A stretch of 64,000 bases of DNA, taken from Parabacteroides acidifaciens. Its GTDB lineage: Bacteria; Bacteroidota; Bacteroidia; Bacteroidales; Tannerellaceae. The translations under genes and the position numbers were made by a program. Below are positions 55,923 through 64,000 of the stretch, one piece after another (positions within the stretch are counted from its first letter, which is position 1; each line of letters starts with the position of its first letter). The notes below the pieces were generated by a model. The model did not search any database. It saw only the letters and a program-made list of their open reading frames with translations, and had not been told where the DNA came from. The DNA lies in the NCBI RefSeq assembly GCF_003363715.1, contig NZ_QREV01000001.1:1-64000 (forward strand), written 5' to 3'.

Positions 55923-57176
55923 ATGAACATATTAGACAAACTCAAAATCAATCACCGTCCAAGCGCGGGAGCTTTGGATCTTCTGAAATATATCGGTCCG
56001 GGACTGTTAGTAACTGTAGGGTTTATCGATCCGGGGAACTGGGCGACTAATTTAGCGGCAGGTTCGGAATTTGGATATGCGCTGCTTTGGGTGGTTACGT
56101 TTTCTTCTATCATGCTGATTATTATCCAACATAACGTTGCTCACTTAGGAATTGTAACCGGGCTTTGCCTGTCGGAAGCGACAAATAAATACATGCCGCG
56201 TACGTTGAGCCGCCCGATCCTGATTTCGGCGATGCTCGCCAGTGTTTCCACCTCATTAGCGGAGATTTTAGGTGGAGCCATTGCCCTTCGGATGCTGTTC
56301 GGGATGCCGATTAAGGTCGGGGCTGTGATCGTGACCATTGCCTGCTTAGGCATGTTGATGACCAACACATACAGTAAGATCGAACGCTGGATCATCATGT
56401 TCGTTTCGATCATCGGACTGTCTTTCCTCTATGAACTGGCGCTGGTCGACGTGCAATGGGGAGCCGCCATCGAAGGCTGGATAAAACCGACTTTCCCGGA
56501 AAACTCCATGCTGATAATCATGAGTGTGCTGGGCGCTGTCGTAATGCCGCACAACCTGTTCCTGCACTCGGAAGTCATTCAGAGCCGCGAATGGAACCTG
56601 GAAGATGAACCGGTTATTAAAAAGCAGTTGAAATATGAGTTTTACGACACATTGCTGTCAATGGTTATCGGTTGGGCAATCAACTCGGCGATGATTATCC
56701 TGGCTGCATCTGCTTTCTTTAAACACAATGTAATGGTGGACGAACTGGACCAGGCCCAACAACTGTTGGTCCCGTTGGTAGGAAGCAATGCGGGAGCTAT
56801 CTTTGCCGGGGCGCTTCTGCTGGCAGGTATTTCATCCACGATCACATCCGGAATTGCCGGAGCCTCAATTTTTGCAGGCTTCTATGGCGAGGCATACAAC
56901 CATAAAGACCTACATTCCAAATTGGGAGTCCTGCTGTCGTTCGTCCCTGCCCTGCTCATTATCTTCATTGTCGGCGATCCGTTCAAGGGGCTGATCTATT
57001 CGCAGATGTTGTTAAGCGTACAACTCCCGATCACTGTTTTTACACAAGTCTACCTGACATCCAGTAAAAAAGTCATGGGCAAATTCGTTAATACACGTTC
57101 CACGACGATCCTGTTGATTGCTTTAGGGACGCTTGTAACGGTTTTGAACGTCGCACTTCTGATAAGTTTAATATAA
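55923..57176 (+). CDS. mntH: Nramp-family divalent metal (Mn/Fe) transporter
   Basis: A 417-residue inner-membrane transporter with about 11 membrane segments. TM1 has the metal-binding DPGN (Asp36 to Asn39) and TM6 the MPHNLFLHS signature, both needed for proton-coupled Mn(II) or Fe(II) uptake. The length is normal. The long, repeat-bearing upstream region may influence expression. It is monocistronic. Confidence 0.95.
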   Translation: MNILDKLKINHRPSAGALDLLKYIGPGLLVTVGFIDPGNWATNLAAGSEFGYALLWVVTFSSIMLIIIQHNVAHLGIVTGLCLSEATNKYMPRTLSRPILISAMLASVSTSLAEILGGAIALRMLFGMPIKVGAVIVTIACLGMLMTNTYSKIERWIIMFVSIIGLSFLYELALVDVQWGAAIEGWIKPTFPENSMLIIMSVLGAVVMPHNLFLHSEVIQSREWNLEDEPVIKKQLKYEFYDTLLSMVIGWAINSAMIILAASAFFKHNVMVDELDQAQQLLVPLVGSNAGAIFAGALLLAGISSTITSGIAGASIFAGFYGEAYNHKDLHSKLGVLLSFVPALLIIFIVGDPFKGLIYSQMLLSVQLPITVFTQVYLTSSKKVMGKFVNTRSTTILLIALGTLVTVLNVALLISLI

Positions 57177-57201
57177 TACAATAACCCCCTGTTAAAATCC
57201 G

Positions 57202-57241
57202 GGCGGATATGGAGGCAAATGCACCTCCTTCCGCATCCGCC
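57202..57241 (+). terminator. mntH: Candidate terminator hairpin after mntH
   Basis: GGCGGAT (57202-57208) pairs with ATCCGCC (57235-57241), and GGAGG with CCTCC inside. It lies 26 bases after the mntH stop. No strong T tract follows. Confidence 0.4.
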
Positions 57242-57266
57242 TGAAATCTTGTCTGCAGGCGTCTTT

Positions 57267-57345
57267 ATTTTCATGCAAGTGTAACCGAAGTTCCATGCCT
57301 ATGGAATCGAAATTCTATGCCCATGAAATTTTATTTTCATGCAGA
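57267..57345. repeat. 22-bp-period dyad array, locus C
   Basis: Units start at 57267, 57289, 57311 and 57333, exactly 22 bp apart, with words TTTTCATGC, GTTCCATGCCTATGGAA, TTCTATGCCCATGAA and TTTTCATGC. It is the same family as loci A and B (shared GTTCCATG and CCATGAAA). Confidence 0.85.
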
Positions 57346-57463
57346 CTAATTAAAAAAGACATTTTGACAAAATTTGGAAGAGGTAAATATTCTTTGAAAA
57401 AACATAGATAATTGCCTTGAAGTTTTACAAGAAATATACAATAAGCCTCAGAATCGGATTGGA

Positions 57464-57526
57464 ATTAATGGTGCAATAACTCCCATTAATGAGGTGAAAA
57501 CCCCCATTAATGGGACAATAACTCCC
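57464..57526. repeat. 21-bp-period array (ATTAATG words), locus F
   Basis: ATTAATG starts at 57464, 57485 and 57506, exactly 21 bp apart. The remaining part of each unit is also alike (CAATAACTCCC in units 1 and 3, GAAAACCCCC in unit 2). The third copy is within the palindrome CCCATTAATGGG. Confidence 0.85.
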
Positions 57527-57540
57527 CCAAAAAGCATGTT

Positions 57541-57655
57541 AAGTACACAAAGTAAAGTAAAGGAAAGAAAAGGAAAATAAAGGAAAGGAAAATAAATCTT
57601 ATTATTATCATCATCATCATCGTGTGTGCGCGAGAGAGGTCGTGGTCGTGGATGA
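57541..57655. repeat. Simple-sequence tract upstream of glnS
   Basis: Purine-rich GGAAA/GTAAA repeats (57550-57592), then TTATTATTATCATCATCATCATC trinucleotide runs (interrupted, about 57599-57620), then GTG/CGTGG repeats. No coding potential is visible. It ends about 20 bp before the glnS promoter. Confidence 0.7.
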
Positions 57656-57675
57656 AAAGATTTTTCGATTATCAG

Positions 57676-57706
57676 TTGCATTCCGCCCTTTATTTTTGTA
57701 TCTTTG
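57676..57706 (+). promoter_or_regulatory. glnS: glnS promoter
   Basis: TTG (57676-57678), a 20-base spacer and TATCTTTG (57699-57706) followed by C match the consensus, 33 bases before the ATG at 57740. Confidence 0.8.
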
Positions 57707-57739
57707 CAAACTTTGAATAGAAAACATTTAACTACAAAG

Positions 57740-59482
57740 ATGAGCGATATCAAAACGAACGAAGAAGAAGGCAAAAAGAGCTTGAACTTCATTGAAGCAA
57801 TGGTTGAAAAAGACTTGGCGGAAGGTAAAAACGGCGAACGCGTACAGACCCGTTTCCCGCCCGAACCAAACGGATACCTGCATATCGGACATGCCAAAGC
57901 CATCTGCCTGGATTTCGGTATTGCCGAACAGTATGGCGGCGTCTGCAACTTGCGCTTCGACGACACAAACCCCGTAAAAGAAGATTTGGAATACGTGGAT
58001 GCCATCAAGGAAGACATTGAATGGCTGGGTTACCACTGGAATAATATATATTACGCATCCGATTACTTCCAGCAACTCTGGGACTTTGCAATCCAGCTGA
58101 TCAAGGAAGGAAAAGCATACGTCGACGAACAGACCTCCGAACAAATTGCGGCCCAGAAAGGGACGCCGACGCAACCGGGAACAAACAGCCCGTACCGCGA
58201 CCGGCCGATCGAAGAGAGCCTGGAACTGTTCAACAAGATGAACAGCGGCGAGCTGGAAGAAGGCTCAATGGTGTTGCGCGCCAAGATCGACATGGCTAAT
58301 TCAAACATGCACTTCCGTGACCCGATCATCTATCGTATCGTCAAGACTCCGCACCATCGCACAGGCGACAAGTGGAAAGCCTATCCGATGTACGACTTTG
58401 CACACGGACAGAGCGACTTCTTCGAAGGCGTCACCCATTCGCTGTGCACACTCGAATTTGTGGTACACCGTCCGCTGTATGATCTCTTCATCGACTGGCT
58501 GAAAGAAGGCAAAGACCTGAACGACAACCGTCCGCGTCAGACCGAGTTCAACAAACTGAACCTGAGCTACACGCTGATGAGCAAGCGTAACCTGTTGACG
58601 TTGGTGAAGGAAGGACTGGTAAACGATTGGGACGATCCGCGTATGCCGACGATCTGCGGTTTCCGCCGTCGCGGTTATTCACCGGAGTCCATTCACAAGT
58701 TTATCGACAAGATCGGTTACACGACTTACGACGCGTTGAACGAATTTGCCTTGTTGGAAAGCGCTGTCCGCGAAGACCTTAATACCCGTGCGACTCGCGT
58801 ATCGGCCGTTCTGAATCCGGTCAAGCTGATTATCACCAACTATCCCGAGGGACAGGTTGAAGAGATGGAAGCAATCAATAATCCGGAAGATCCGTCGGCA
58901 GGAAGCCATACGATCGAATTCAGCCGCGAGCTGTGGATCGAACGCGAAGACTTCATGGAAGATGCTCCGAAAAAGTTCTTCCGCATGACGCCGGGACAGG
59001 AAGTACGTCTGAAAAACGCCTACATCGTGAAATGCACAGGCTGCAAGAAAGACGCTGACGGCAATATCGAAGAGATCTATTGCGAATACGACCCGAACAC
59101 GAAGAGCGGTATGCCGGACAGTAACCGGAAGGTGAAAGGCACGCTCCACTGGTTGAGCTGCGCACACTGCCTGCCGGCCGAAGTACGCCTGTACGACCGC
59201 TTGTGGAACGTGGAGAATCCGCGCGACGAATTGGCTGCCATCCGCGAAGCCAAGAACTGTTCGCCGTTGGAAGCAATGAAAGAGATCATCAACCCCGACT
59301 CGCTGAAAATACTGGAAAACTGCTATGTCGAAAAGTTCCTGGCAAATGCCAAACCGCTCGATTACCTGCAGTTCCAACGTATCGGTTATTTCAATGTGGA
59401 TAAAGATTCCACAGCCGGTAAATTAGTCTTTAACCGTACCGTATCCTTGAAAGATACCTGGAGTAAGGTGAAAGATAAATAA
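57740..59482 (+). CDS. glnS: Glutaminyl-tRNA synthetase
   Basis: A 580-residue class I synthetase. The start at 57740 (MSDIKTNEE) lies behind the promoter; the ATG at 57704 falls inside the -7 box. It has FPPEPNGYLHIGHAK (HIGH at 48-51), the GlnRS-specific DDTNPVKE, and the KMSKS-equivalent LMSKRN. The C-terminal anticodon-binding beta-barrels follow. It charges tRNA-Gln directly. It heads a probable operon with the TPR and DUF368 genes. Confidence 0.97.
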   Translation: MSDIKTNEEEGKKSLNFIEAMVEKDLAEGKNGERVQTRFPPEPNGYLHIGHAKAICLDFGIAEQYGGVCNLRFDDTNPVKEDLEYVDAIKEDIEWLGYHWNNIYYASDYFQQLWDFAIQLIKEGKAYVDEQTSEQIAAQKGTPTQPGTNSPYRDRPIEESLELFNKMNSGELEEGSMVLRAKIDMANSNMHFRDPIIYRIVKTPHHRTGDKWKAYPMYDFAHGQSDFFEGVTHSLCTLEFVVHRPLYDLFIDWLKEGKDLNDNRPRQTEFNKLNLSYTLMSKRNLLTLVKEGLVNDWDDPRMPTICGFRRRGYSPESIHKFIDKIGYTTYDALNEFALLESAVREDLNTRATRVSAVLNPVKLIITNYPEGQVEEMEAINNPEDPSAGSHTIEFSRELWIEREDFMEDAPKKFFRMTPGQEVRLKNAYIVKCTGCKKDADGNIEEIYCEYDPNTKSGMPDSNRKVKGTLHWLSCAHCLPAEVRLYDRLWNVENPRDELAAIREAKNCSPLEAMKEIINPDSLKILENCYVEKFLANAKPLDYLQFQRIGYFNVDKDSTAGKLVFNRTVSLKDTWSKVKDK

Positions 59483-59513
59483 TGTGCCAATATTTCAATA
59501 TGCCAATGTGCCA

Positions 59514-60959
59514 ATGAGAAAAAAAGAAGGTATCTCACGTCTGTTACAGCGCTATCTGTCCGGTCACCAGGAAGGCAGGGACGCCTATTTTGATGCCGAT
59601 GAGATAGATAGCCTGTTGGACAGTTTTGAAGAATCGGACGATTATACTTACTACGATGAAGTCTTGGCCTTAGGTCTGAGGCTTCATCCCGGTAATACCG
59701 ATTTGCAGGTCAGGCAATGCAAGTCGTTCGTCTATAACGAAGACTATGAAAGTGCACTTGCCCTGATCGAGACAATCGCCGAAACGGACAATCAGGATCT
59801 CGACATGCTGCGTCTGGAATGTTACGTCATGCAAGATTCCTATGACAAAGTGATCGGATATACGGAAAAACTCATTGCCGATAAATGCGAATATCTGGAA
59901 ACTATATTCGAATATATCGCTCCTATCCTGGGCGATGCGGAGATGAATAAAGAGGCACACGATTACATCAATCGCGGGTTGATGCTCTTCCCCGATAATA
60001 TGATTTTGAAAGACGAGCTTTGCTATAATCTGGAAATTGAAGGCGATATCGAAAAAGCGATCGGGATCTGTAACGAACTGATCGACAAGAATCCTTATTC
60101 CAATGATTACTGGTTTACACTCGGGCGCCTCTATTCGATCAGCGGAGATTATGAGAAAGCAATCGAAGCGTTCGATTTTGCCCTTACCTGTGACGATTCG
60201 GATGAAGAGTTGAAAATACTGAAGGCCTATTGCCTTTACATGAATGAGAATTATGAAAAGGCAATCGAAGTGTATAACGAGATTGCAACAACTGATGAGA
60301 TACGCGCCCGTATCACACCGTTGCTTGCCGAATGTTATGTAAAGTTAGAAGATTACGAAAAGGCTTATGACCTATTGAAAGAACAACTTAGCCGGAACGG
60401 TTTGCAGGAAGATTCCAGTACTTACATTAATTATATCCGTTGTTGTGTCGAGACGGGACGTGAAAAAGAGGCTTCCGAGAATCTGATGAAAGCCTCCAGG
60501 CTGTTTCCTAAAAACGTCCGGATCCTCTCTCTGTTAGCTTTGACATATCTGGAAAACGGAGAGGAAAAGAAGGCTGTGGAGGTGACAGACCGCCTGTTTA
60601 ATGTCCTCGACAAATCGGATGACAAAAATCAGGAAGATTTCGAAAGCCTGTTCCATGCCGGTCAATATCTGTATATGAAAGGGGATATAGACAAGGCTTT
60701 GCAATATTATAAGAAAGTCTTCGATGCCAATCCGAAAATGCCTCAGATGCATCTCCACTTAGCAATGGCTTATCTGGCAAAAGGAGATCTGAAACATTTC
60801 GGGGAGCATTTCCGGCAGACTTCTCCCAATGAAGTGTTCGAATATCTGAAAAATTCCGGTCTCGATTTTGATAAAATTACCGACGAGACAAACTACAAAC
60901 ATATTGCCCCGGAAGATCTGGTGAAAGAATTCCTCAATAATAAGGATAATAACAACTAA
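59514..60959 (+). CDS. Cytoplasmic TPR-repeat protein
   Basis: A 481-residue protein made almost wholly of tetratricopeptide repeats (about 40-450; for example PYSNDYWFTLGRLYSISGDY), with an acidic surface and no signal peptide. The preferred start at 59514 (MRKKEGIS) is the last ATG of a TGCCAAT repeat stretch; the in-frame ATG at 59484 would add ten residues encoded by that repeat. It lies between glnS and the DUF368 gene (2-bp gap). The partner is unknown. Confidence 0.85.
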   Translation: MRKKEGISRLLQRYLSGHQEGRDAYFDADEIDSLLDSFEESDDYTYYDEVLALGLRLHPGNTDLQVRQCKSFVYNEDYESALALIETIAETDNQDLDMLRLECYVMQDSYDKVIGYTEKLIADKCEYLETIFEYIAPILGDAEMNKEAHDYINRGLMLFPDNMILKDELCYNLEIEGDIEKAIGICNELIDKNPYSNDYWFTLGRLYSISGDYEKAIEAFDFALTCDDSDEELKILKAYCLYMNENYEKAIEVYNEIATTDEIRARITPLLAECYVKLEDYEKAYDLLKEQLSRNGLQEDSSTYINYIRCCVETGREKEASENLMKASRLFPKNVRILSLLALTYLENGEEKKAVEVTDRLFNVLDKSDDKNQEDFESLFHAGQYLYMKGDIDKALQYYKKVFDANPKMPQMHLHLAMAYLAKGDLKHFGEHFRQTSPNEVFEYLKNSGLDFDKITDETNYKHIAPEDLVKEFLNNKDNNN

Positions 60960-60961
60960 AC

Positions 60962-61873
60962 ATGAAAAGAAATCTAAAAGACTACGGCCTCTTAGTTTTA
61001 AAAGGCATGGGTATGGGTGCGGCGGATGTCGTGCCCGGCGTATCGGGCGGAACCATCGCCTTCATTGTTGGGATCTATGAAGAGTTGATCGACTCGATCA
61101 AAAGTATTAACGTATCCAGCCTGAAACTGCTCTTTACCGGAAAGATTGCGGCTTTCTGGAATGCGATAAATGCAAATTTCCTGTTGTCCATTGTTGCCGG
61201 GATCGGGATCAGTATCTTTTCATTAGCCAAGATTATTACCTGGTTGCTGACGGATCATCCGATTCTCGTTTGGTCTTTCTTCTTCGGCCTGGTGCTGGCT
61301 TCAACCTGGTTCGTATCCAAAGATATCCGGAAATGGGATTGGAAAACGATCCTGAGCTATATTATCGGAATCATAGTCGCTTTCTATATAACGGTTGCAA
61401 CTCCGGCTGAAACGCCGTCCAATTTGCTCTTCATCTTCCTTTGCGGGGCAATTGCCATCTGTGCGATGATCCTGCCGGGGATATCAGGCAGTTTTATTCT
61501 GGTGCTTTTAGGTAAATATTTCTACATCATGGAGGCGGTGAAGACATTCAATATACCTGTGATGCTGGTGTTTATCGGTGGTGCAGCAATCGGTATTACG
61601 AGTTTCTCACGCATATTGTCATTTGCTCTCCGCCGGTTCCACGACATTACGATTGCCGTACTGGCCGGTTTTATGTTAGGATCGCTGAATAAGGTGTGGC
61701 CCTGGAAAGAGACGATCGAGACTTATACGGACAGCCATGGTCTCGTGAAACCTCTCGTAGAGGCAAACATCATGCCGAACCAGCATATCGGTGAAGCTGT
61801 CGGCCTGATGATTTTAGGCTTCGCAATCGTTTATTTCCTCGAAAAGCTATCGAAAACTAAAACCATTCTTTAA
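60962..61873 (+). CDS. DUF368 polyprenyl-phosphate transporter family protein
   Basis: A 303-residue inner-membrane protein with about eight hydrophobic segments and the family signature GMGAADVVPGVSGGTIAFIVG near the N terminus, split here as GMGAADVVPG and VSGGTIAF. DUF368 proteins have been reported as undecaprenyl-phosphate translocases (PopT) that recycle the lipid carrier for cell-wall synthesis. Its 3' end overlaps the convergent response-regulator gene by 17 bases. Confidence 0.9.
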   Translation: MKRNLKDYGLLVLKGMGMGAADVVPGVSGGTIAFIVGIYEELIDSIKSINVSSLKLLFTGKIAAFWNAINANFLLSIVAGIGISIFSLAKIITWLLTDHPILVWSFFFGLVLASTWFVSKDIRKWDWKTILSYIIGIIVAFYITVATPAETPSNLLFIFLCGAIAICAMILPGISGSFILVLLGKYFYIMEAVKTFNIPVMLVFIGGAAIGITSFSRILSFALRRFHDITIAVLAGFMLGSLNKVWPWKETIETYTDSHGLVKPLVEANIMPNQHIGEAVGLMILGFAIVYFLEKLSKTKTIL

Positions 61874-62612
61874 ACTCCCCTACCCGTGCTTTGCTGACCA
61901 GTATTTTTTCCGGGACCGGTACTTTCAGGTTGATAGACAGCCGTCCGTTAAACCAGAGGTCGATATCCTGTATCGCTTTACGCGAGATCAGATATTGCCG
62001 GTTCACCCGGAAGAAGAACACCGGATTCAGACAATCGGAAAGTTCATCCAGAGTCTGGGGGAAAATACATTCTTTTCCGTCTGCAAGCACCGCTTTTACG
62101 ATCCCGTCATCGATATGGAAGAAAAGAACCGTTTCGGCAGAGACCGGCAACAGCTTATCGCCTTTGATGGGGACTAAAAAATGGGTCTTATAACTTTCCT
62201 CCTTTCTTAACGCACGGATCAGGGTTGAATAGTCCGGCTCTTTGCCGGCAGGTTCGCCTTGCAAACGCTCCAGCTTATCGAGTGCTTTCCTGATATCGCT
62301 GGGATCGATCGGCTTGAGCAGATAGTCGATGCTGTTTACCTTAAATGCTTTTAATGCATATTCGTCGTAGGCGGTAGTAAAAATGATCGGACAGGTGATA
62401 TCCACATGGCCGAATATCTCGAATGCGGAACCATCCGCCAGATGAATATCCAGGAAAATCAGGTCGGGCATTTTGTGAGCGCCGAACCAGTCTATCGTCT
62501 CGGTAATACTGTCTAATACGGCTAAGATTTCCATATCCGGCGCTATTTCCGACAGCAATGCCTGCAAATTGCGGACTGCCGCTTTTTCATCTTCTATAAT
62601 AAGTGCTTTCAT
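61857..62612 (-). CDS. LytTR-family response regulator
   Basis: A 251-residue regulator. The receiver domain (1-120) has the acidic pair EDE and phospho-acceptor Asp in IFLDIHLADGS (near 56). The LytTR domain occupies about 145-250. It is 5 bp after the kinase gene in a hlyD-kinase-regulator order, so it probably controls efflux genes in the same operon. Its end overlaps the DUF368 gene. Confidence 0.94.
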   Translation of the reverse strand: MKALIIEDEKAAVRNLQALLSEIAPDMEILAVLDSITETIDWFGAHKMPDLIFLDIHLADGSAFEIFGHVDITCPIIFTTAYDEYALKAFKVNSIDYLLKPIDPSDIRKALDKLERLQGEPAGKEPDYSTLIRALRKEESYKTHFLVPIKGDKLLPVSAETVLFFHIDDGIVKAVLADGKECIFPQTLDELSDCLNPVFFFRVNRQYLISRKAIQDIDLWFNGRLSINLKVPVPEKILVSKARVGEFKEWF

Positions 62613-62617
62613 GTCAT

Positions 62618-63685
62618 TTATATCAAAGGAATCGTCACTACAAACGTATCATTTTCTTCACTGACTGCGATCTCCTTTCTGAAAAGGAGGCGGTAGCGTT
62701 TAGCCAGGTTGGCCAGTCCGATGCGGGTGCCGCCGCTTGCCGTCAGTTTGGGCTGAAGCGGATTACTGACCGTCAACTGATGCCCTTCGGACTGTATCCG
62801 GATTGTCAGCGGGCGGCGGTTGCTGATCTCGTTGTGTTTGACGGCATTCTCGATCAGCAATTGGACAGACATGGGCGGAAGCAGACAGTTTTCCGTGCCT
62901 TCGTCAATCCGGATATCGAACGAGAGATTGTCTTCGTAGCGCATCTTCAGCAGAAAGATGTAAGCACGGACAAACTCCATCTCTTCATGGAGCATCACAC
63001 TCTGGTTTTCGTTCTCCTGCAAAGTGTAGCGAAGCACGCGGGAAAGTTCCTGCAAGTAGTCCTGCGCCTTATCCGGAGTCTCGCGGATCAGGGAACGAAG
63101 CGTGTTAAGCGAGTTGAACAGCATATGAGGATTCAACTGGCTCTTCAAGGCTTCATACTGGTTTATCAGGTTCTCTGTCCGGAGTTGCTGGTTCTCGATA
63201 AGCACAAGCTGGCTCCGTCTCAACAGGTAGCTCATATAACAGCTTCCCACCACGATACAGGTGATCAGGAAGTCGCGTAACGGGTGCAAATAATGGTGCA
63301 CCATCGCGTCGATAGCCGGAATGTTGAAATGATGATGCAGGAAGACAAATCCTTTCCCTAACAGGTTGCTGACGATCCAGGTCAGGACAAACGACAACGC
63401 TAATTTCCACCAGGTAATATGTACCGCCGGGCGGTCGAACTTGAACAGAAAGGTGTTCAGCGCAAAAAGCAACAGCAACGAGATAAAAGTAAAGAATATC
63501 TCGTTTGCCACATCCGCCCAATGCATGCCGGGAAACAGATTATTCTGCCCCGAACGGTCGAACAGCGAAATCAGTTCGGGAAAATGTGTAAGGAAAGCGA
63601 CCACGATTGAAATCACCGTCAACGCAATCATATATCGGTCTATCCTGTTTATCCACTTCATATCCATAGGGGCAAAGATACTCAT
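62618..63685 (-). CDS. LytS-type membrane histidine kinase
   Basis: A 355-residue kinase. Four membrane segments (about 18-35, 57-80, 92-115, 137-158) with short loops are followed by a His_kinase domain with the acceptor His in QLNPHMLFN and a HATPase domain (IENAVKHNE). There is no periplasmic domain, so it senses within the membrane. It overlaps the upstream hlyD stop by 4 bases and precedes its regulator by 5. Confidence 0.93.
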   Translation of the reverse strand: MSIFAPMDMKWINRIDRYMIALTVISIVVAFLTHFPELISLFDRSGQNNLFPGMHWADVANEIFFTFISLLLLFALNTFLFKFDRPAVHITWWKLALSFVLTWIVSNLLGKGFVFLHHHFNIPAIDAMVHHYLHPLRDFLITCIVVGSCYMSYLLRRSQLVLIENQQLRTENLINQYEALKSQLNPHMLFNSLNTLRSLIRETPDKAQDYLQELSRVLRYTLQENENQSVMLHEEMEFVRAYIFLLKMRYEDNLSFDIRIDEGTENCLLPPMSVQLLIENAVKHNEISNRRPLTIRIQSEGHQLTVSNPLQPKLTASGGTRIGLANLAKRYRLLFRKEIAVSEENDTFVVTIPLI

Positions 63686-64000
63686 TTTTCAACACGCGCC
63701 GTCACATACATACCGGGACGGAAACGGCTGTTCGACTCTTTTACGCGGGCATAGACTTCCAGCGAACGGTTTGTCTCGTCCACTTCCTGCCCGACCGAGA
63801 CGAGAACGGCATGGAACGTCTCTGCTCCCATCCCGTTCACACGGAACTGTACACGCTTACCGGGTTCCAGATTCTGCAAATCCTTTTCGTAGGCGGTCAG
63901 GCAAAGCAAGGTTTCGCCTTTGTCTACCACATCACAAATCGATTCTCCGGCATTGATATATTTTCCCAGATTCAGGTCCATCGCCGTGACATATCCGTTA
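63682..64000 (-). CDS. HlyD-family efflux adaptor, C-terminal part (runs off the window)
   Basis: The last 106 residues of a membrane-fusion protein: NGYVTAMDLNLGKYINAG, then the beta-barrel (EKDLQNLEPGKRVQFRV) and C-terminal segment (ARVKESNSRFRPGMYVTARVEK in two parts). The frame stays open to the window edge, so the true start is beyond 64000. It would be co-transcribed with the kinase and regulator downstream. Confidence 0.85.
   Translation of the reverse strand, partial: NGYVTAMDLNLGKYINAGESICDVVDKGETLLCLTAYEKDLQNLEPGKRVQFRVNGMGAETFHAVLVSVGQEVDETNRSLEVYARVKESNSRFRPGMYVTARVEK

Overview
The window is a chromosomal segment from an anaerobic gut-type Bacteroidales bacterium, most like Parabacteroides. 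The genus is an impression from gene content and was not tested. Support for the order: many upstream regions carry the Bacteroidetes sigma-ABfr promoter form (TTG or TTTG, 18-20 bases, then TAnnTTTG), Shine-Dalgarno sites are mostly absent, and the protein families are typical (SusC-free signalling genes, ADP-forming acetyl-CoA synthetase, pyruvate phosphate dikinase, lipoprotein serpin).

Layout. 0-0.5 kb: three identical tRNA-Arg(ACG) genes in tandem. 0.5-6.7 kb: patatin/beta-barrel protein, a LytS/LytR-type two-component pair and a vWA protein. 6.7-15.9 kb: housekeeping genes htpG, clpC, gyrA and a TPR protein. 16.4-17.8 kb: aldA-like aldehyde dehydrogenase. 17.9-22.5 kb: a four-subunit NAD(P)-linked [FeFe] hydrogenase (hndB-C-D-A order). 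22.5-31.2 kb: cysE, then a low-GC Ser/Thr phosphorylation module (Kelch lipoprotein, beta-barrel, kinase, PP2C phosphatase, two FHA proteins, a protein with no basic residues, a LytTR regulator). 31.4-36.5 kb: ppdK and an ADP-forming acyl-CoA synthetase. 36.6-46.7 kb: a complete [NiFe] uptake hydrogenase locus, with hypF-A-B leftward and hypC-D-E, small subunit, large subunit, cytochrome b and protease rightward from one 192-bp divergent promoter region. 46.7-50.7 kb: serpin lipoprotein and a hlyD-tolC efflux pair. 51.4-55.6 kb: lipoprotein nitroreductase, HicAB, and a sigma-54 activator/kinase pair. 55.9-64 kb: mntH, glnS, TPR protein, DUF368 protein, a second LytT-type two-component pair and the end of a second hlyD gene.

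The genes suggest a fermenter that makes ATP through acetyl-CoA and pyruvate/PEP. It evolves or consumes H2 with the [FeFe] enzyme and oxidises H2 at the membrane with the [NiFe] enzyme.

The strongest new observations are regulatory or structural. (1) A textbook sigma-54 promoter with two helically phased upstream dyads precedes tolC-hlyD, next to a sigma-54 activator gene. (2) Several intergenic regions hold arrays of short dyad words repeating at exactly 21 or 22 bp, with different words at different loci. (3) The Ser/Thr phosphorylation operon starts with a 79-residue acidic protein that has no Lys, Arg or His and could be the substrate read by the FHA domains.
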